DNA of 34,087 nt from Opitutia bacterium (GTDB lineage Bacteria > Verrucomicrobiota > Verrucomicrobiia > Opitutales > Seribacteraceae), in NCBI GenBank assembly GCA_002721705.1, contig PBLJ01000018.1, positions 1 through 34,087 on the forward strand. Reading direction: 5' to 3'. Under the pieces are notes generated by a model that saw nothing but the letters and a program-made list of their open reading frames with translations, was not told the DNA's origin and made no database searches. Of this stretch, positions 18,127-25,888 are shown piece by piece (the stretch's first letter is position 1; the number at the start of each line of letters is the position of its first letter). The translations under genes were made by a program, and so were the position numbers.

Positions 18127-18852
18127 ATGAGTGAAAGCTTTCCAAACCGACCCAAAGCGGGTTTTCGAGCAAAACAGCAACGGGATCGCAGCAAGGTTAG
18201 GCGTCGCATGAAAGAATTGCGGATTCAAATTCAAGACTTGGAAATAGCTCAGCAAAATGGCGAGGACAACAGCGCGGATCTCATGGCTTGCCGAGGTGAG
18301 ATGCAAGTCCTCAAGAAAGAAATTCAATCCATCGACGAGGGCGGGCACACCACGTTTGTTGCCGCTAAGGAAATGCTTGCTCCCAAGAAGGACATGTCGA
18401 AGAAGAATCGCAGCATTCAGGATCGTCGCATGCAATTCAACAATCGCATTGCCAAGATCGATGCCAATTTGGAAGAGCCAAATTTAGGTCCTGAAGACAG
18501 AGAGGCGCTCCTGACCGAGAAAGCTCGGTTGCAAGACGACCTCGCTGCCTTGGTCCAGGAAAAGCAGGCTTTGCAGGAATTCAACCACACGCGATTCGTT
18601 CAATTTCGAAAAGAGAAAGTCGACTCGGACAAGCAAGCGGACAAGCTAAAGGGAGTGAACGCGAAGATTGCTCGTGCGGAAGAAGCCCTCGACCAAGCCA
18701 AGGAAACCGGTGACGCGGAACAGGTGAATACGGCCAAGGAAGACCTGCATCTGCTTCTTATGGAAAAGGAATCCATCGAGAACTATACGCACGACCTTTT
18801 TCTCCAAAACTTGGTCCGCATGAAGGCCAAGCACGAGAGAGACCTTTTGTAA
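18127..18852 (+). CDS. Coiled-coil protein with three internal repeats, unknown function
   Basis: 241 residues from ATG 18127 (MSESFPNRP), very rich in Lys, Arg, Glu and Gln, with no signal peptide, membrane segment or cysteine pattern. It is predicted to be a soluble helical coiled coil. Three copies of a roughly 65-80 residue unit can be aligned by eye. Each is a pair of long helices ending in a short H-[TD]-x-F signature: GGHTTF (H74), FNHTRF (H154) and YTHDLF (H222). I do not recognise the family. The gene follows the MazG-like gene by 62 bases and converges on the SulP transporter gene. A TTG at 18103 is a possible but less likely start. Confidence 0.8.
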   Translation: MSESFPNRPKAGFRAKQQRDRSKVRRRMKELRIQIQDLEIAQQNGEDNSADLMACRGEMQVLKKEIQSIDEGGHTTFVAAKEMLAPKKDMSKKNRSIQDRRMQFNNRIAKIDANLEEPNLGPEDREALLTEKARLQDDLAALVQEKQALQEFNHTRFVQFRKEKVDSDKQADKLKGVNAKIARAEEALDQAKETGDAEQVNTAKEDLHLLLMEKESIENYTHDLFLQNLVRMKAKHERDLL

Positions 18853-18896
18853 CCCGACCAAGCCAGGTTTGTTGGGCTCTTGCGCAGAGGGCGTTT

Positions 18897-20705
18897 TCAA
18901 GAACCTTGTGTTTTCAATTCATCGACGAAGATCGTAACCTTCGCTTTTTGGGCGCCCATGATTGCACGAGCGCGGCGGATCGCTTTAGCGGCTGATAAGG
19001 TGGGATTGCGCGGAGTGTCGGGGAAAAGATTCTTACGGTTCAACTTCAAGAGCAACCCGGAGTTGCGAAAGATCCGCAGGATGTCCTTGCGGATTTCGCA
19101 AAGCATTACGTGTCGACCTCGTTCCTTCATGTAGTCAATCAACTCCTCTAGGGCCAGAATGCTGGTGGCGTCCATGTGATGGGCATTTCGCAACTTCAGC
19201 AAAAGAATCTGCAGGTTGGGATCTTCGCACACTCTTCGAATTTGCTCCCGAAACAACTCGGAAGCAGCAAAGAACAATTCTCCTTCCACGTGCACGATGG
19301 ATACTTCCGGAGTTGGGCGCGTGGTTTTTTTCGCCAATTCGGCGAGGTGCCCCTCCTTCGTAAAGGCGTATTCCACTAATTCCGGAGCCGCAACCTTCCT
19401 CAAAAACAGTCCGATAGAAACGATGACCCCAGCAAACACCGCTACTTGCAGGGAAATGAACAGGCCGCAACCCAGGGTCACGTAAAAGGTGATCGCATCC
19501 GCGCGCGTGGCTCGAGAAACGCGACGAATTTCTCGCCTGCTGATCAAGGAAGCTCCGATGAAAACTACCAAGGTGGCTAGGGCCGGAAGCGGTATGTATT
19601 GCACGTATGGGGCAAATGCGAAAGCGCCTCCCAATACAAGCAATCCTGCCAATAAACTGGAAATGGGACTTTTCGCGCCACTTTCCACGTTCAGGGTGGA
19701 ACGCGTCAGCGAACCTGATGCAGGCATTCCCGAAAAGCAGGCGCAACCGATGTTGGCCATTCCAAGGGAATAGGCTTCTTGGTTCACGTCCACTCGTCCT
19801 CCTTGGCTGGCAGCGAGAGATTTCCCGATGGATATACCTTCCAAGGCGCTTAGCAGGGCGATGGCCGTGGCTGCTCCCAGTAGCGCCTTGGTCGTTTCGA
19901 GGTCTGCGGAGGGCAGTGAAATCATGGATAGATCGAATTGAAACGATTGCAGGCCTTGCGCCCCATTATCGGGAAGTAGCCAAAAACTTCCAACCGATGC
20001 CAAGAGCAGTGTGATTGCAACGTTTGGCCAATTCGGAAATTTTCTTCGAAGAGCGAAATAGGTAAGGGCAGTTGCCAGGCTAAGGGCTATGGCCGGTTGT
20101 GAAACTCCCGACAAGTGCACAAAGGTCAACCGCACGACGTCGAACGTCGAGGTGGGGGCCTCTTCCACCTCGAATTGAAAACCGAGAACGTTTTTCGCTT
20201 GGTTGGCTAGTATCAAAATCGCTGCCGCTGTAACGTATCCAGTTATCACGGTGCGTGAGACGAATTGCACCATGCCGGCGACCCGAAGAAAGGCAGCAAT
20301 CAACAGAATGGCTCCGGAAAGAATCAACAACATGGGCAACATGCTAAGCGCTTCTGGGCTCAACATGCCGTTCGCCTGCACCATTCCCAAGGGGACGAAG
20401 GTTCCCAACAGGATCACGGCCGTTGCATTGGTTGGACCCAGCGTAATGAAACGAGAACTGGCAAACATGGAACCAAAGATCGCGGCAATGGCCGATCCAT
20501 AAATGCCATATTCAATCGGCAACCCGGCGATCAATGCATAAGCCATGCCTTGCGGGAAAGCCAGCAAGGCGACGTTCAGCGCCGCTTTCAAATCCGATTT
20601 GAAGGAAACGGCTCCATACCCTCGCAGGGTTTTGAACAAAGGGAACGGAGCAATCCCCATGGAGGTTTGCTTTTTAATGAACTCGTATGCGTCTTCGGTT
20701 TTCAA
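18897..20705 (-). CDS. SulP family anion transporter with STAS domain
   Basis: 602 residues. The membrane domain (about 40-440, some 12-14 hydrophobic segments) includes the SulP signature region ALLAFPQGMAYALIAGLP (46-63) and the RFITLGPTNATAV stretch (85-97). A cytoplasmic STAS domain follows (about 463-575, with MDATSILALEEL). SulP proteins move sulfate, bicarbonate or other anions, usually with Na+ or H+; the substrate cannot be told. The first codon is TTG at 20705, with an AGG about six bases upstream. ATG 20660 is an alternative that would remove 15 cytoplasmic residues. It is divergent from the first flagellin gene. Confidence 0.92.
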   Translation of the reverse strand: MKTEDAYEFIKKQTSMGIAPFPLFKTLRGYGAVSFKSDLKAALNVALLAFPQGMAYALIAGLPIEYGIYGSAIAAIFGSMFASSRFITLGPTNATAVILLGTFVPLGMVQANGMLSPEALSMLPMLLILSGAILLIAAFLRVAGMVQFVSRTVITGYVTAAAILILANQAKNVLGFQFEVEEAPTSTFDVVRLTFVHLSGVSQPAIALSLATALTYFALRRKFPNWPNVAITLLLASVGSFWLLPDNGAQGLQSFQFDLSMISLPSADLETTKALLGAATAIALLSALEGISIGKSLAASQGGRVDVNQEAYSLGMANIGCACFSGMPASGSLTRSTLNVESGAKSPISSLLAGLLVLGGAFAFAPYVQYIPLPALATLVVFIGASLISRREIRRVSRATRADAITFYVTLGCGLFISLQVAVFAGVIVSIGLFLRKVAAPELVEYAFTKEGHLAELAKKTTRPTPEVSIVHVEGELFFAASELFREQIRRVCEDPNLQILLLKLRNAHHMDATSILALEELIDYMKERGRHVMLCEIRKDILRIFRNSGLLLKLNRKNLFPDTPRNPTLSAAKAIRRARAIMGAQKAKVTIFVDELKTQGS

Positions 20706-20814
20706 ATTGCCTGCAGCTCCACGTCTTGAGTTTTCTCCCAGTTCCTTTTCCCCTAATCGCTAGTGCCCTTTTCTCCAAGCTGATTCGGTCGTGCAAAAAA
20801 AATAACCTTTTTTC

Positions 20815-20841
20815 TAAAGTCCCGAACGGATGAACCGATTT
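20815..20841 (+). promoter_or_regulatory. Candidate sigma-28 (FliA) promoter of the lectin-flagellin gene
   Basis: TAAAGTCC (20815-20822), an 11-base spacer and ACCGATTT (20834-20841) match the sigma-28 layout TAAAGTTT-N11-GCCGATAA, with the TAAAG and CCGAT cores intact. The predicted transcript would begin near 20848 and leave a leader of roughly 95 bases. No comparable site was found in front of the other two flagellin genes. Confidence 0.7.
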
Positions 20842-20892
20842 TATTCATTGCCGCATGGAAGCGGCCGAAGAATCTCATAAGTCCCCGCCCGC

Positions 20893-20928
20893 AAGGAGGT
20901 GGTTGGAGACTGTCTAGCAACCTTTCTC
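20893..20928 (+). promoter_or_regulatory. Leader hairpin covering an upstream Shine-Dalgarno-like sequence
   Basis: A perfect AAGGAGGT (20893-20900) lies about 45 bases before the flagellin start and has no useful start codon after it. GGTTG (20901-20905) can pair with CAACC (20918-20922), and GAG (20896-20898) with CTC (20926-20928), which would fold part of this sequence into a hairpin just before the real ribosome site. This is an observation by eye; a role in translation control is a guess. Confidence 0.3.
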
Positions 20929-20931
20929 AAC

Positions 20932-20936
20932 AGGAG
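20932..20936 (+). promoter_or_regulatory. Ribosome binding site fixing the GTG start at 20944
   Basis: AGGAG at 20932-20936 stands seven bases before GTG 20944. This decides for 20944 over the in-frame GTG at 20899, which lies inside another purine-rich sequence and would add residues foreign to flagellin. Confidence 0.75.
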
Positions 20937-20943
20937 AATAGTT

Positions 20944-22281
20944 GTGGCTCTCTATACCGACTCCATAAGTACGAGCGTGGCCTTTAAGGTCAACGCGGCT
21001 CGAATCGAAGCCGATCGCAACCTGCGCAGGCTTTCCACAGGGCAACGCATTCTCCGCCCCGAGGATGATGCCGGCGCCATGCAGGTGGCCATGAAAATGG
21101 ACAGCTCCCGCAAGCGCAGCGACGCCGCCTTGCTTGGACTTCAAAACGCGCGTTCTTACACCGAGGCCCAAGACAATGCTCTCAACGTCGTGGGGCAGTT
21201 GTTTACCCGCTTGTCCGAACTGGCCACAATGGCCACCGATCTAACCAAGAACGATTCCGATCGCGCCGCCTACGACTACGAATTTCAAAACCTGATCAAG
21301 GAAATCCAGCGGATCGACTTGGAGGAATTCAACGAAATTCGGCTGTTCCGGGGAACCACCTACAAGTTGTTCGACGTAGGTGCGAATATCAAATGGACGG
21401 ATGCAAAGGCTGCGGTGGATAACCAAGACGCAGCTGATCCGCTCAATTATCATTATCTAGCCACAGTCACTTCTCAGGCGGAGCAGGACGAGATCGCCCG
21501 TCAGATCGGCGACGTCGGCATAAACGCATGGCTGGGAGGCCAGGATACCGCCGTGGAAGGCGAATGGCGTTGGACGGAAGGGCCCGAGGGAAAAGAGGAC
21601 GGAGGCCAAGGCCGTCAATTTTGGAATGGCACGTCGGGAGGTAGCGCCGTCGGCGGAGCTTATGAGAATTGGGCGGCGAACGAGCCCAACAACGCAGGTG
21701 ATGAAGATTACCTTCAAATTAGCCAGGGAGGCACACCCCCCGGAGGGTGGAATGATTTGCCGGACCGAGATACGATGGGAGCCGCTTATCAACCAACGGG
21801 CTACGTGCGAGAAACGGAGGAAGGCAACCTGCCGGTCGCTTACCACGAGAACGGCAGCACTTTCGAAATTGCCAAAATCAGCTATACCTCCGGTAGGGAA
21901 GGGGACGTTTTATATTTAGCCAACGAGCTCTTTTCCTCGATGAACGTACAAACTGTCGCGGATGCAACGCATGCCATCGAGCTGATTGCCGGCAAGAGCG
22001 AGCAACCCGAAACCGCAGTCGATCGCTACAGCGCCTTGAACGTAATCTCCCGGTTGCGGGCTCAAGTGGGAGCCAACCTTTCCCGCTTGGGCATGGAAAT
22101 CGAAAACCTGACCCAGAAACGCAATAATTTCGAGGCGGCTTTGTCTCGCTCGGCCGACCTCGACGTTTCCCTTGAAAGTACCCGTTTTCAAAAGAACTCC
22201 GTGAAACTGGAGTTCGGGGCCGCCATGCTCGCCCAAGCCAATGGATTGGCCCAGAACACCGCTCTCATGAATTTCATCTAA
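20944..22281 (+). CDS. Flagellin with an inserted C-type lectin-like domain
   Basis: 445 residues from GTG 20944. Residues 1-138 are the flagellin N-terminal D0/D1 helices (RRLSTGQRI at 28-36, the EFNEIRLF turn at 128-135). Residues about 322-445 are the C-terminal D1/D0 helices (LGMEIENL, ALSRSADLDV). Between them, where most flagellins have variable D2/D3 domains, residues about 140-290 form a complete C-type lectin-like domain: KWTDAKAA (150-157), YLATVTSQAEQ (171-181), WLGGQD (196-201), WRW (208-210), NWAANEPNN (242-250), EDYLQI (254-259), WND (269-271) and a closing GYVRE (286-290). The EPN, E254 and WND residues make up the expected calcium and sugar site. There is no cysteine in the protein. 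It should polymerise into the filament and display the lectin domain outward; sugar binding is inferred. It is preceded by a sigma-28 type promoter. Confidence 0.92.
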   Translation: MALYTDSISTSVAFKVNAARIEADRNLRRLSTGQRILRPEDDAGAMQVAMKMDSSRKRSDAALLGLQNARSYTEAQDNALNVVGQLFTRLSELATMATDLTKNDSDRAAYDYEFQNLIKEIQRIDLEEFNEIRLFRGTTYKLFDVGANIKWTDAKAAVDNQDAADPLNYHYLATVTSQAEQDEIARQIGDVGINAWLGGQDTAVEGEWRWTEGPEGKEDGGQGRQFWNGTSGGSAVGGAYENWAANEPNNAGDEDYLQISQGGTPPGGWNDLPDRDTMGAAYQPTGYVRETEEGNLPVAYHENGSTFEIAKISYTSGREGDVLYLANELFSSMNVQTVADATHAIELIAGKSEQPETAVDRYSALNVISRLRAQVGANLSRLGMEIENLTQKRNNFEAALSRSADLDVSLESTRFQKNSVKLEFGAAMLAQANGLAQNTALMNFI

Positions 22282-22405
22282 TTAATCCGCAAATGAACCT
22301 GCGTAACTACAACCCGCGATTTTTTCGCGCACTCGATCCACCGGTGGACCTTCCCGCCCGCCATGCCTTTTAAACTAAAGTTAAAATCCCAACCCAGAAA
22401 ACGTC

Positions 22406-23866
22406 ATGGAACTGACAAACTACAGCGCCATAGATATCCGTGCCCAAACGCTTTTGGCCGAACCTGAGTTCGGGCGTTCGCTCGAACGCCTCAGCACAGG
22501 CAAACGAGTCATTCGCTCATCCGATGACCCGGGCGTCACCGCCATCGTGATGAAGAAGCATTCGGAATTAACCCGCAACCATTCCATCCGGACTGGTATC
22601 CAGAACGCAATATCCTTTGCTCAGATGCAATACGAGGGATTGAAGCAAGTAGGTGAAATTTATCACCGCATGGGGATGCTTGCCCAATCCTCCATGGATA
22701 TACTCAAGAGCGACGTTAATGATGATGATAATCAGTTAATTACCACGCCGACGGGAACATCCAAGATCAGCACCAACCATGACCGGGAGTTGCTGCAAAA
22801 GGAATTCGACGAGCTTACCGAGCGGCTGATTAAAATCCGCGACGACAAATTCAACGGGGTGAACTTATTCGACCCTCTCGTCAGTTGTAATGGTGGTGCT
22901 CCCGTTGATTTTAGCGATGGGCTGGATGAGAAAATGACTCCTGATTACACAAGTGGAGTCGAAGTCATTGATCCCAGCGGAACGACTTGGCCCAAAATGT
23001 GGGAGGCGGCCAAGGACGTGCACGCCTATGGAGGCAAGCTCACCCTCAAGGTAAATGGCGGCGTCGTGCCTGAGCGGTATGTCGTGCGACAGGGCGACAC
23101 CGTGATTTTCGATACCGGAGAATGGAAAACGGCGGGGAGTGCCTACAAGTTCGATTTCGATCAATTCGTGATTGATTTCGGAGTGGATAAGCCGACTACC
23201 TATGCTTTCAGTTCCCTCGATACCGGTGGTTCGACCAATGCGACGTCGGGTACTCCCGACAATCCGATCCCCAATGGCTCTCTCGATAATATAGATCAAG
23301 GTTTTGGCGAAGGTGGGGCCAGTCAGACAGGAACCATTCAAGCCTATGCGGCTCCCGGTAACAGCACGGAGCTGAAAATTCAGGTCTACAGCAGCTCCCT
23401 TTTTCAAGCGGAAGCGCTTTTCGAGCCGGACGTCGTCAATAACGACCAAGTCGTCCTGACCGACGTGCGTGGTGAAACCATGACTATAAAGAGCCTCGGT
23501 TTCGGAACCATGTCAGGATATAGCGTAAGAACCGTCGCCGACGCGCAAGCCACTCTTGAAAAATTGTATGGCGAAACCGGTGATGGTACTCAGTCGGGTG
23601 AGGTTCATTGCCTCTGGACCGATCAGCATTCCAAGGCTGCCGCCCATATGTCCCGGCTTAATTCCGCCATGGATAAATTGCAGGTCAACCAAGTCAATGA
23701 GGAGCGTATATTGAGCACCTTTGAGGACCTTGATTACGCGCTCGAATCAACGCGTTTCGCCCGCCATACCATGAAGCTCGACGTCCTCAACAACCTTTTG
23801 GCAACCGCAACGCGCATGACTGACGTCTTGATGCCCTTGGCTGCTCAACGACCAGGTTCTTCATGA
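22406..23866 (+). CDS. Flagellin with unusual beta-rich central domain (second of three)
   Basis: 486 residues from ATG 22406; no clear Shine-Dalgarno. The N-terminal D0/D1 part (1-156; RLSTGKRVIRSSDDPG at 28-43, KFNGVNLF at 148-155) and the C-terminal part (about 405-486; LEDLDYALESTRFARHTM type region at 438-456) are flagellin-like. The centre (about 160-403) is a domain I do not recognise, shared in outline with the third flagellin (TWK-like GEWKTAGSA, DKPTTY, GETMTIKSLGFGTMSGY). C161 and C402 bracket this domain. The N-terminal helical region carries an extra stretch of about 20 residues (103-124) missing in the third flagellin. A minor or alternative filament subunit is the simplest reading. 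Confidence 0.88.
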   Translation: MELTNYSAIDIRAQTLLAEPEFGRSLERLSTGKRVIRSSDDPGVTAIVMKKHSELTRNHSIRTGIQNAISFAQMQYEGLKQVGEIYHRMGMLAQSSMDILKSDVNDDDNQLITTPTGTSKISTNHDRELLQKEFDELTERLIKIRDDKFNGVNLFDPLVSCNGGAPVDFSDGLDEKMTPDYTSGVEVIDPSGTTWPKMWEAAKDVHAYGGKLTLKVNGGVVPERYVVRQGDTVIFDTGEWKTAGSAYKFDFDQFVIDFGVDKPTTYAFSSLDTGGSTNATSGTPDNPIPNGSLDNIDQGFGEGGASQTGTIQAYAAPGNSTELKIQVYSSSLFQAEALFEPDVVNNDQVVLTDVRGETMTIKSLGFGTMSGYSVRTVADAQATLEKLYGETGDGTQSGEVHCLWTDQHSKAAAHMSRLNSAMDKLQVNQVNEERILSTFEDLDYALESTRFARHTMKLDVLNNLLATATRMTDVLMPLAAQRPGSS

Positions 23867-24293
23867 GTGGTTTACGACCGATTTGACGATATCTCAATCC
23901 CATGAACAAGCACGAGCAATCAGGTAAGTTCTCAATCCGATGAGCATAGAGCTGCGCTACTTGCTTCGTTGGCAGGGCAACCTGCGTGTTACTGTCTTTT
24001 CAGGAAGTCGCCCCGCGTCTTCCTCTCGCCAGTAGTAATAACCCATGAAATACCATATGATCTAGATTCACGCCTCCAACATTTTGATTCTCAACGGGAT
24101 CGCGCCGAGTACGGGAACTTTGTTCCTGTTGCCGGATTTATTCTATCCTTTTGTCTTTCACGACGTTTGCTAATTGTCGAAACACGAGATTCTTTCGGCG
24201 AATGGTATCGTGGGTAGGCAAGGTCGGCGCGCATGGATGACTTCCGTATGAGATCAAAATCAAGCAAGCGCGGACTCAAGGAAGGGACCAACC
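23867..24293. other. Non-coding gap between second and third flagellin genes
   Basis: 427 bases without a convincing gene. It contains an imperfect direct repeat of 16 bases (23893-23908 and 23931-23946, CTCAATCCxATGAxCA) and a small hairpin, GGAAC-TTT-GTTCC (24114-24126). The flagellin ribosome site AAGGAAGGG lies just before 24294. No sigma-28 or sigma-54 promoter was recognised. A short open frame at 23969-24217 has no recognisable features. Confidence 0.5.
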
Positions 24294-25691
24294 ATGCAAC
24301 TCACAAACTATTCAGCGATCGATCTTCGCCACGGTTCGGCGAAGGTGTTGAATGATCGCGACCATATGATTCGACGGATTCAGACCGGCGATCGTTTGAT
24401 ACGTACTTCGGACGATCCTGGGGCGGTAGCCGTCGCCAACAAGTTGGGCGTCGAGAATCGACAACGCTCGGCTATGCGGGAAAACCTGCAAAACGCCCGC
24501 ACCTACTTGGAAATGCAAGGTATCGGCCTGCAAAAGGTGCACGACGTTTATGAACGAATGAGCGTGCTCGCCACACGTTCTCTCGACGTCACCCTGACCG
24601 ATCAGGATCGCGAAGATCTCGACGTCGAGTTTCAGGAACTCACCGTCGATCTGGATCGCATTTTACGCGAGAAATTCAATGGTGTCCGCCTGTTCAACCA
24701 AAACGTCAAGTGCGGTGGAGTACAGAATATTCCACTCGGTGAGTTAAATCTCACTTCAGCCAGCAAACCTGCTGGTGTTTCCCATGCCGTTAGGTCTCAA
24801 ACACTGGATGTCCAGGCTCCAGGTGGAACCCTTACTTTCCGTGTTAATTCGGGTGGAGCAGCTGATTCCTACCGGATTTACATGGGAGGCCAAGAGGTTT
24901 TCAGCGCGGGCAGCGCTTTTCAGGGGCCAGATGCCACGGTTCCCATCTATGACGACCCCCCCGGCTTTGGATTTGTACAAGACGGATGGAAAACGTCAGG
25001 AAGTGCGAATAACGGAGATGCTGATACGTTCAAGGTTACCTTTGGCCCCGGAAAACCAACCACCTACGAAGTAACCTTAGGCGCCAGCAACGTTGGCCTT
25101 TTTGCAAACCAAGACCAATTGGTGGCGAATGGTGGTGTAATTCGCACGGCTGACATTTCGAGCGGATCATCGGATACAAATCTAACCCTTCAGTTGGAAA
25201 CTACAACGATTGGCAGGATTTACGATGACGTTTCCTTCGAGCCTCAAAGCGAGGACGCCACGGTGACGTTGGATGAAAATGGAGCCACCATGACCATGAC
25301 TGCAAAAGGTTTCTCCACCATGTCGGGCTATGATATCAAGACAGCCGCCAATGCGGAAGTCGCCTTAGCCAAGATACTGGGAGACGACCACCACGTTGGT
25401 GAAGCCGATTGCGTGCTCTACGAACGCTTGGGGGCCGTTCGATCCGAAGCTTCTCGATTGGATGCGGAAATCAACAAGTTGGCGGATGATCTCGTGTCCG
25501 GAGAGGCGGCCCAAGGTCGTGTGGCGGACTTGGATTACGCCCAGGAGATGACCCGGTTTGCCACCAACACTATGCAACTCAACGTGATGACGTCTTCCAT
25601 GGCGACCGCCAACCGCGCCACCGACGTCCTGATGCCGTTGACTACTCAGCAATACAACAGCGCCGTAACCCAACGCTTCCAGCTATTTTAA
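24294..25691 (+). CDS. Flagellin with unusual beta-rich central domain (third of three)
   Basis: 465 residues from ATG 24294, preceded by AAGGAAGGG. Flagellin D0/D1 helices occupy residues 1-136 (IQTGDRLIRTSDDPGA at 29-44, EKFNGVRLF at 126-134) and about 376-465 (ADLDYAQEMTRFATNTM at 411-427, ending RATDVLMPL). The core (about 140-373) matches the second flagellin in layout: GWKTSGSA, FGPGKPTTY, then GATMTMTAKGFSTMSGY. C140 and C373 sit at the same two junctions as the cysteines of the second flagellin. The N-terminus (LTNYSAID) is nearly identical to that of the second gene, so these two are recent paralogs relative to the lectin-bearing one. It is followed by two hairpins with a shared loop. 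Confidence 0.9.
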   Translation: MQLTNYSAIDLRHGSAKVLNDRDHMIRRIQTGDRLIRTSDDPGAVAVANKLGVENRQRSAMRENLQNARTYLEMQGIGLQKVHDVYERMSVLATRSLDVTLTDQDREDLDVEFQELTVDLDRILREKFNGVRLFNQNVKCGGVQNIPLGELNLTSASKPAGVSHAVRSQTLDVQAPGGTLTFRVNSGGAADSYRIYMGGQEVFSAGSAFQGPDATVPIYDDPPGFGFVQDGWKTSGSANNGDADTFKVTFGPGKPTTYEVTLGASNVGLFANQDQLVANGGVIRTADISSGSSDTNLTLQLETTTIGRIYDDVSFEPQSEDATVTLDENGATMTMTAKGFSTMSGYDIKTAANAEVALAKILGDDHHVGEADCVLYERLGAVRSEASRLDAEINKLADDLVSGEAAQGRVADLDYAQEMTRFATNTMQLNVMTSSMATANRATDVLMPLTTQQYNSAVTQRFQLF

Positions 25692-25847
25692 TGTCTATAC
25701 CCTTAGGATTGAAGCTGCCCTAATATGCCTGCCGAAAGCATTCCCTTCGTGATACCTGTGAAGTGAGTGAGGCTGAAAATAGCAGTCTGATTATCGGTTA
25801 CCCATTGATTGCCAATCATATAGGGAATTAGTAATAAGCCAAAAAAA

Positions 25848-25877
25848 GGCGCGCGGTCTACCCCAAAACCGCGCGCC
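25848..25877 (-). terminator. Intrinsic terminator (minus strand), GC-rich stem
   Basis: GGCGCGCGGT (25848-25857) pairs perfectly with ACCGCGCGCC (25868-25877) around a 10-base loop. Read on the minus strand, the stem is followed at once by seven T (25841-25847 complement), a textbook intrinsic terminator for the GumC-like gene that ends at 26006. Confidence 0.82.
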
Positions 25878-25888
25878 GTAGTGTCTCA

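Noticed and set aside
22337-22348. Perfect 12-base palindrome TCCACCGGTGGA between the first two flagellins
   Set aside because: No T-run or promoter element beside it and no second copy seen; too little to call a site.
22282-22405. A second sigma-28 promoter before the second flagellin
   Set aside because: TAAAG near 22375 has no CCGAT-like box at the right distance downstream.
23969-24217. An 82-codon frame between the second and third flagellins
   Set aside because: No ribosome site, no family feature and mixed composition; more likely leader or spacer DNA.
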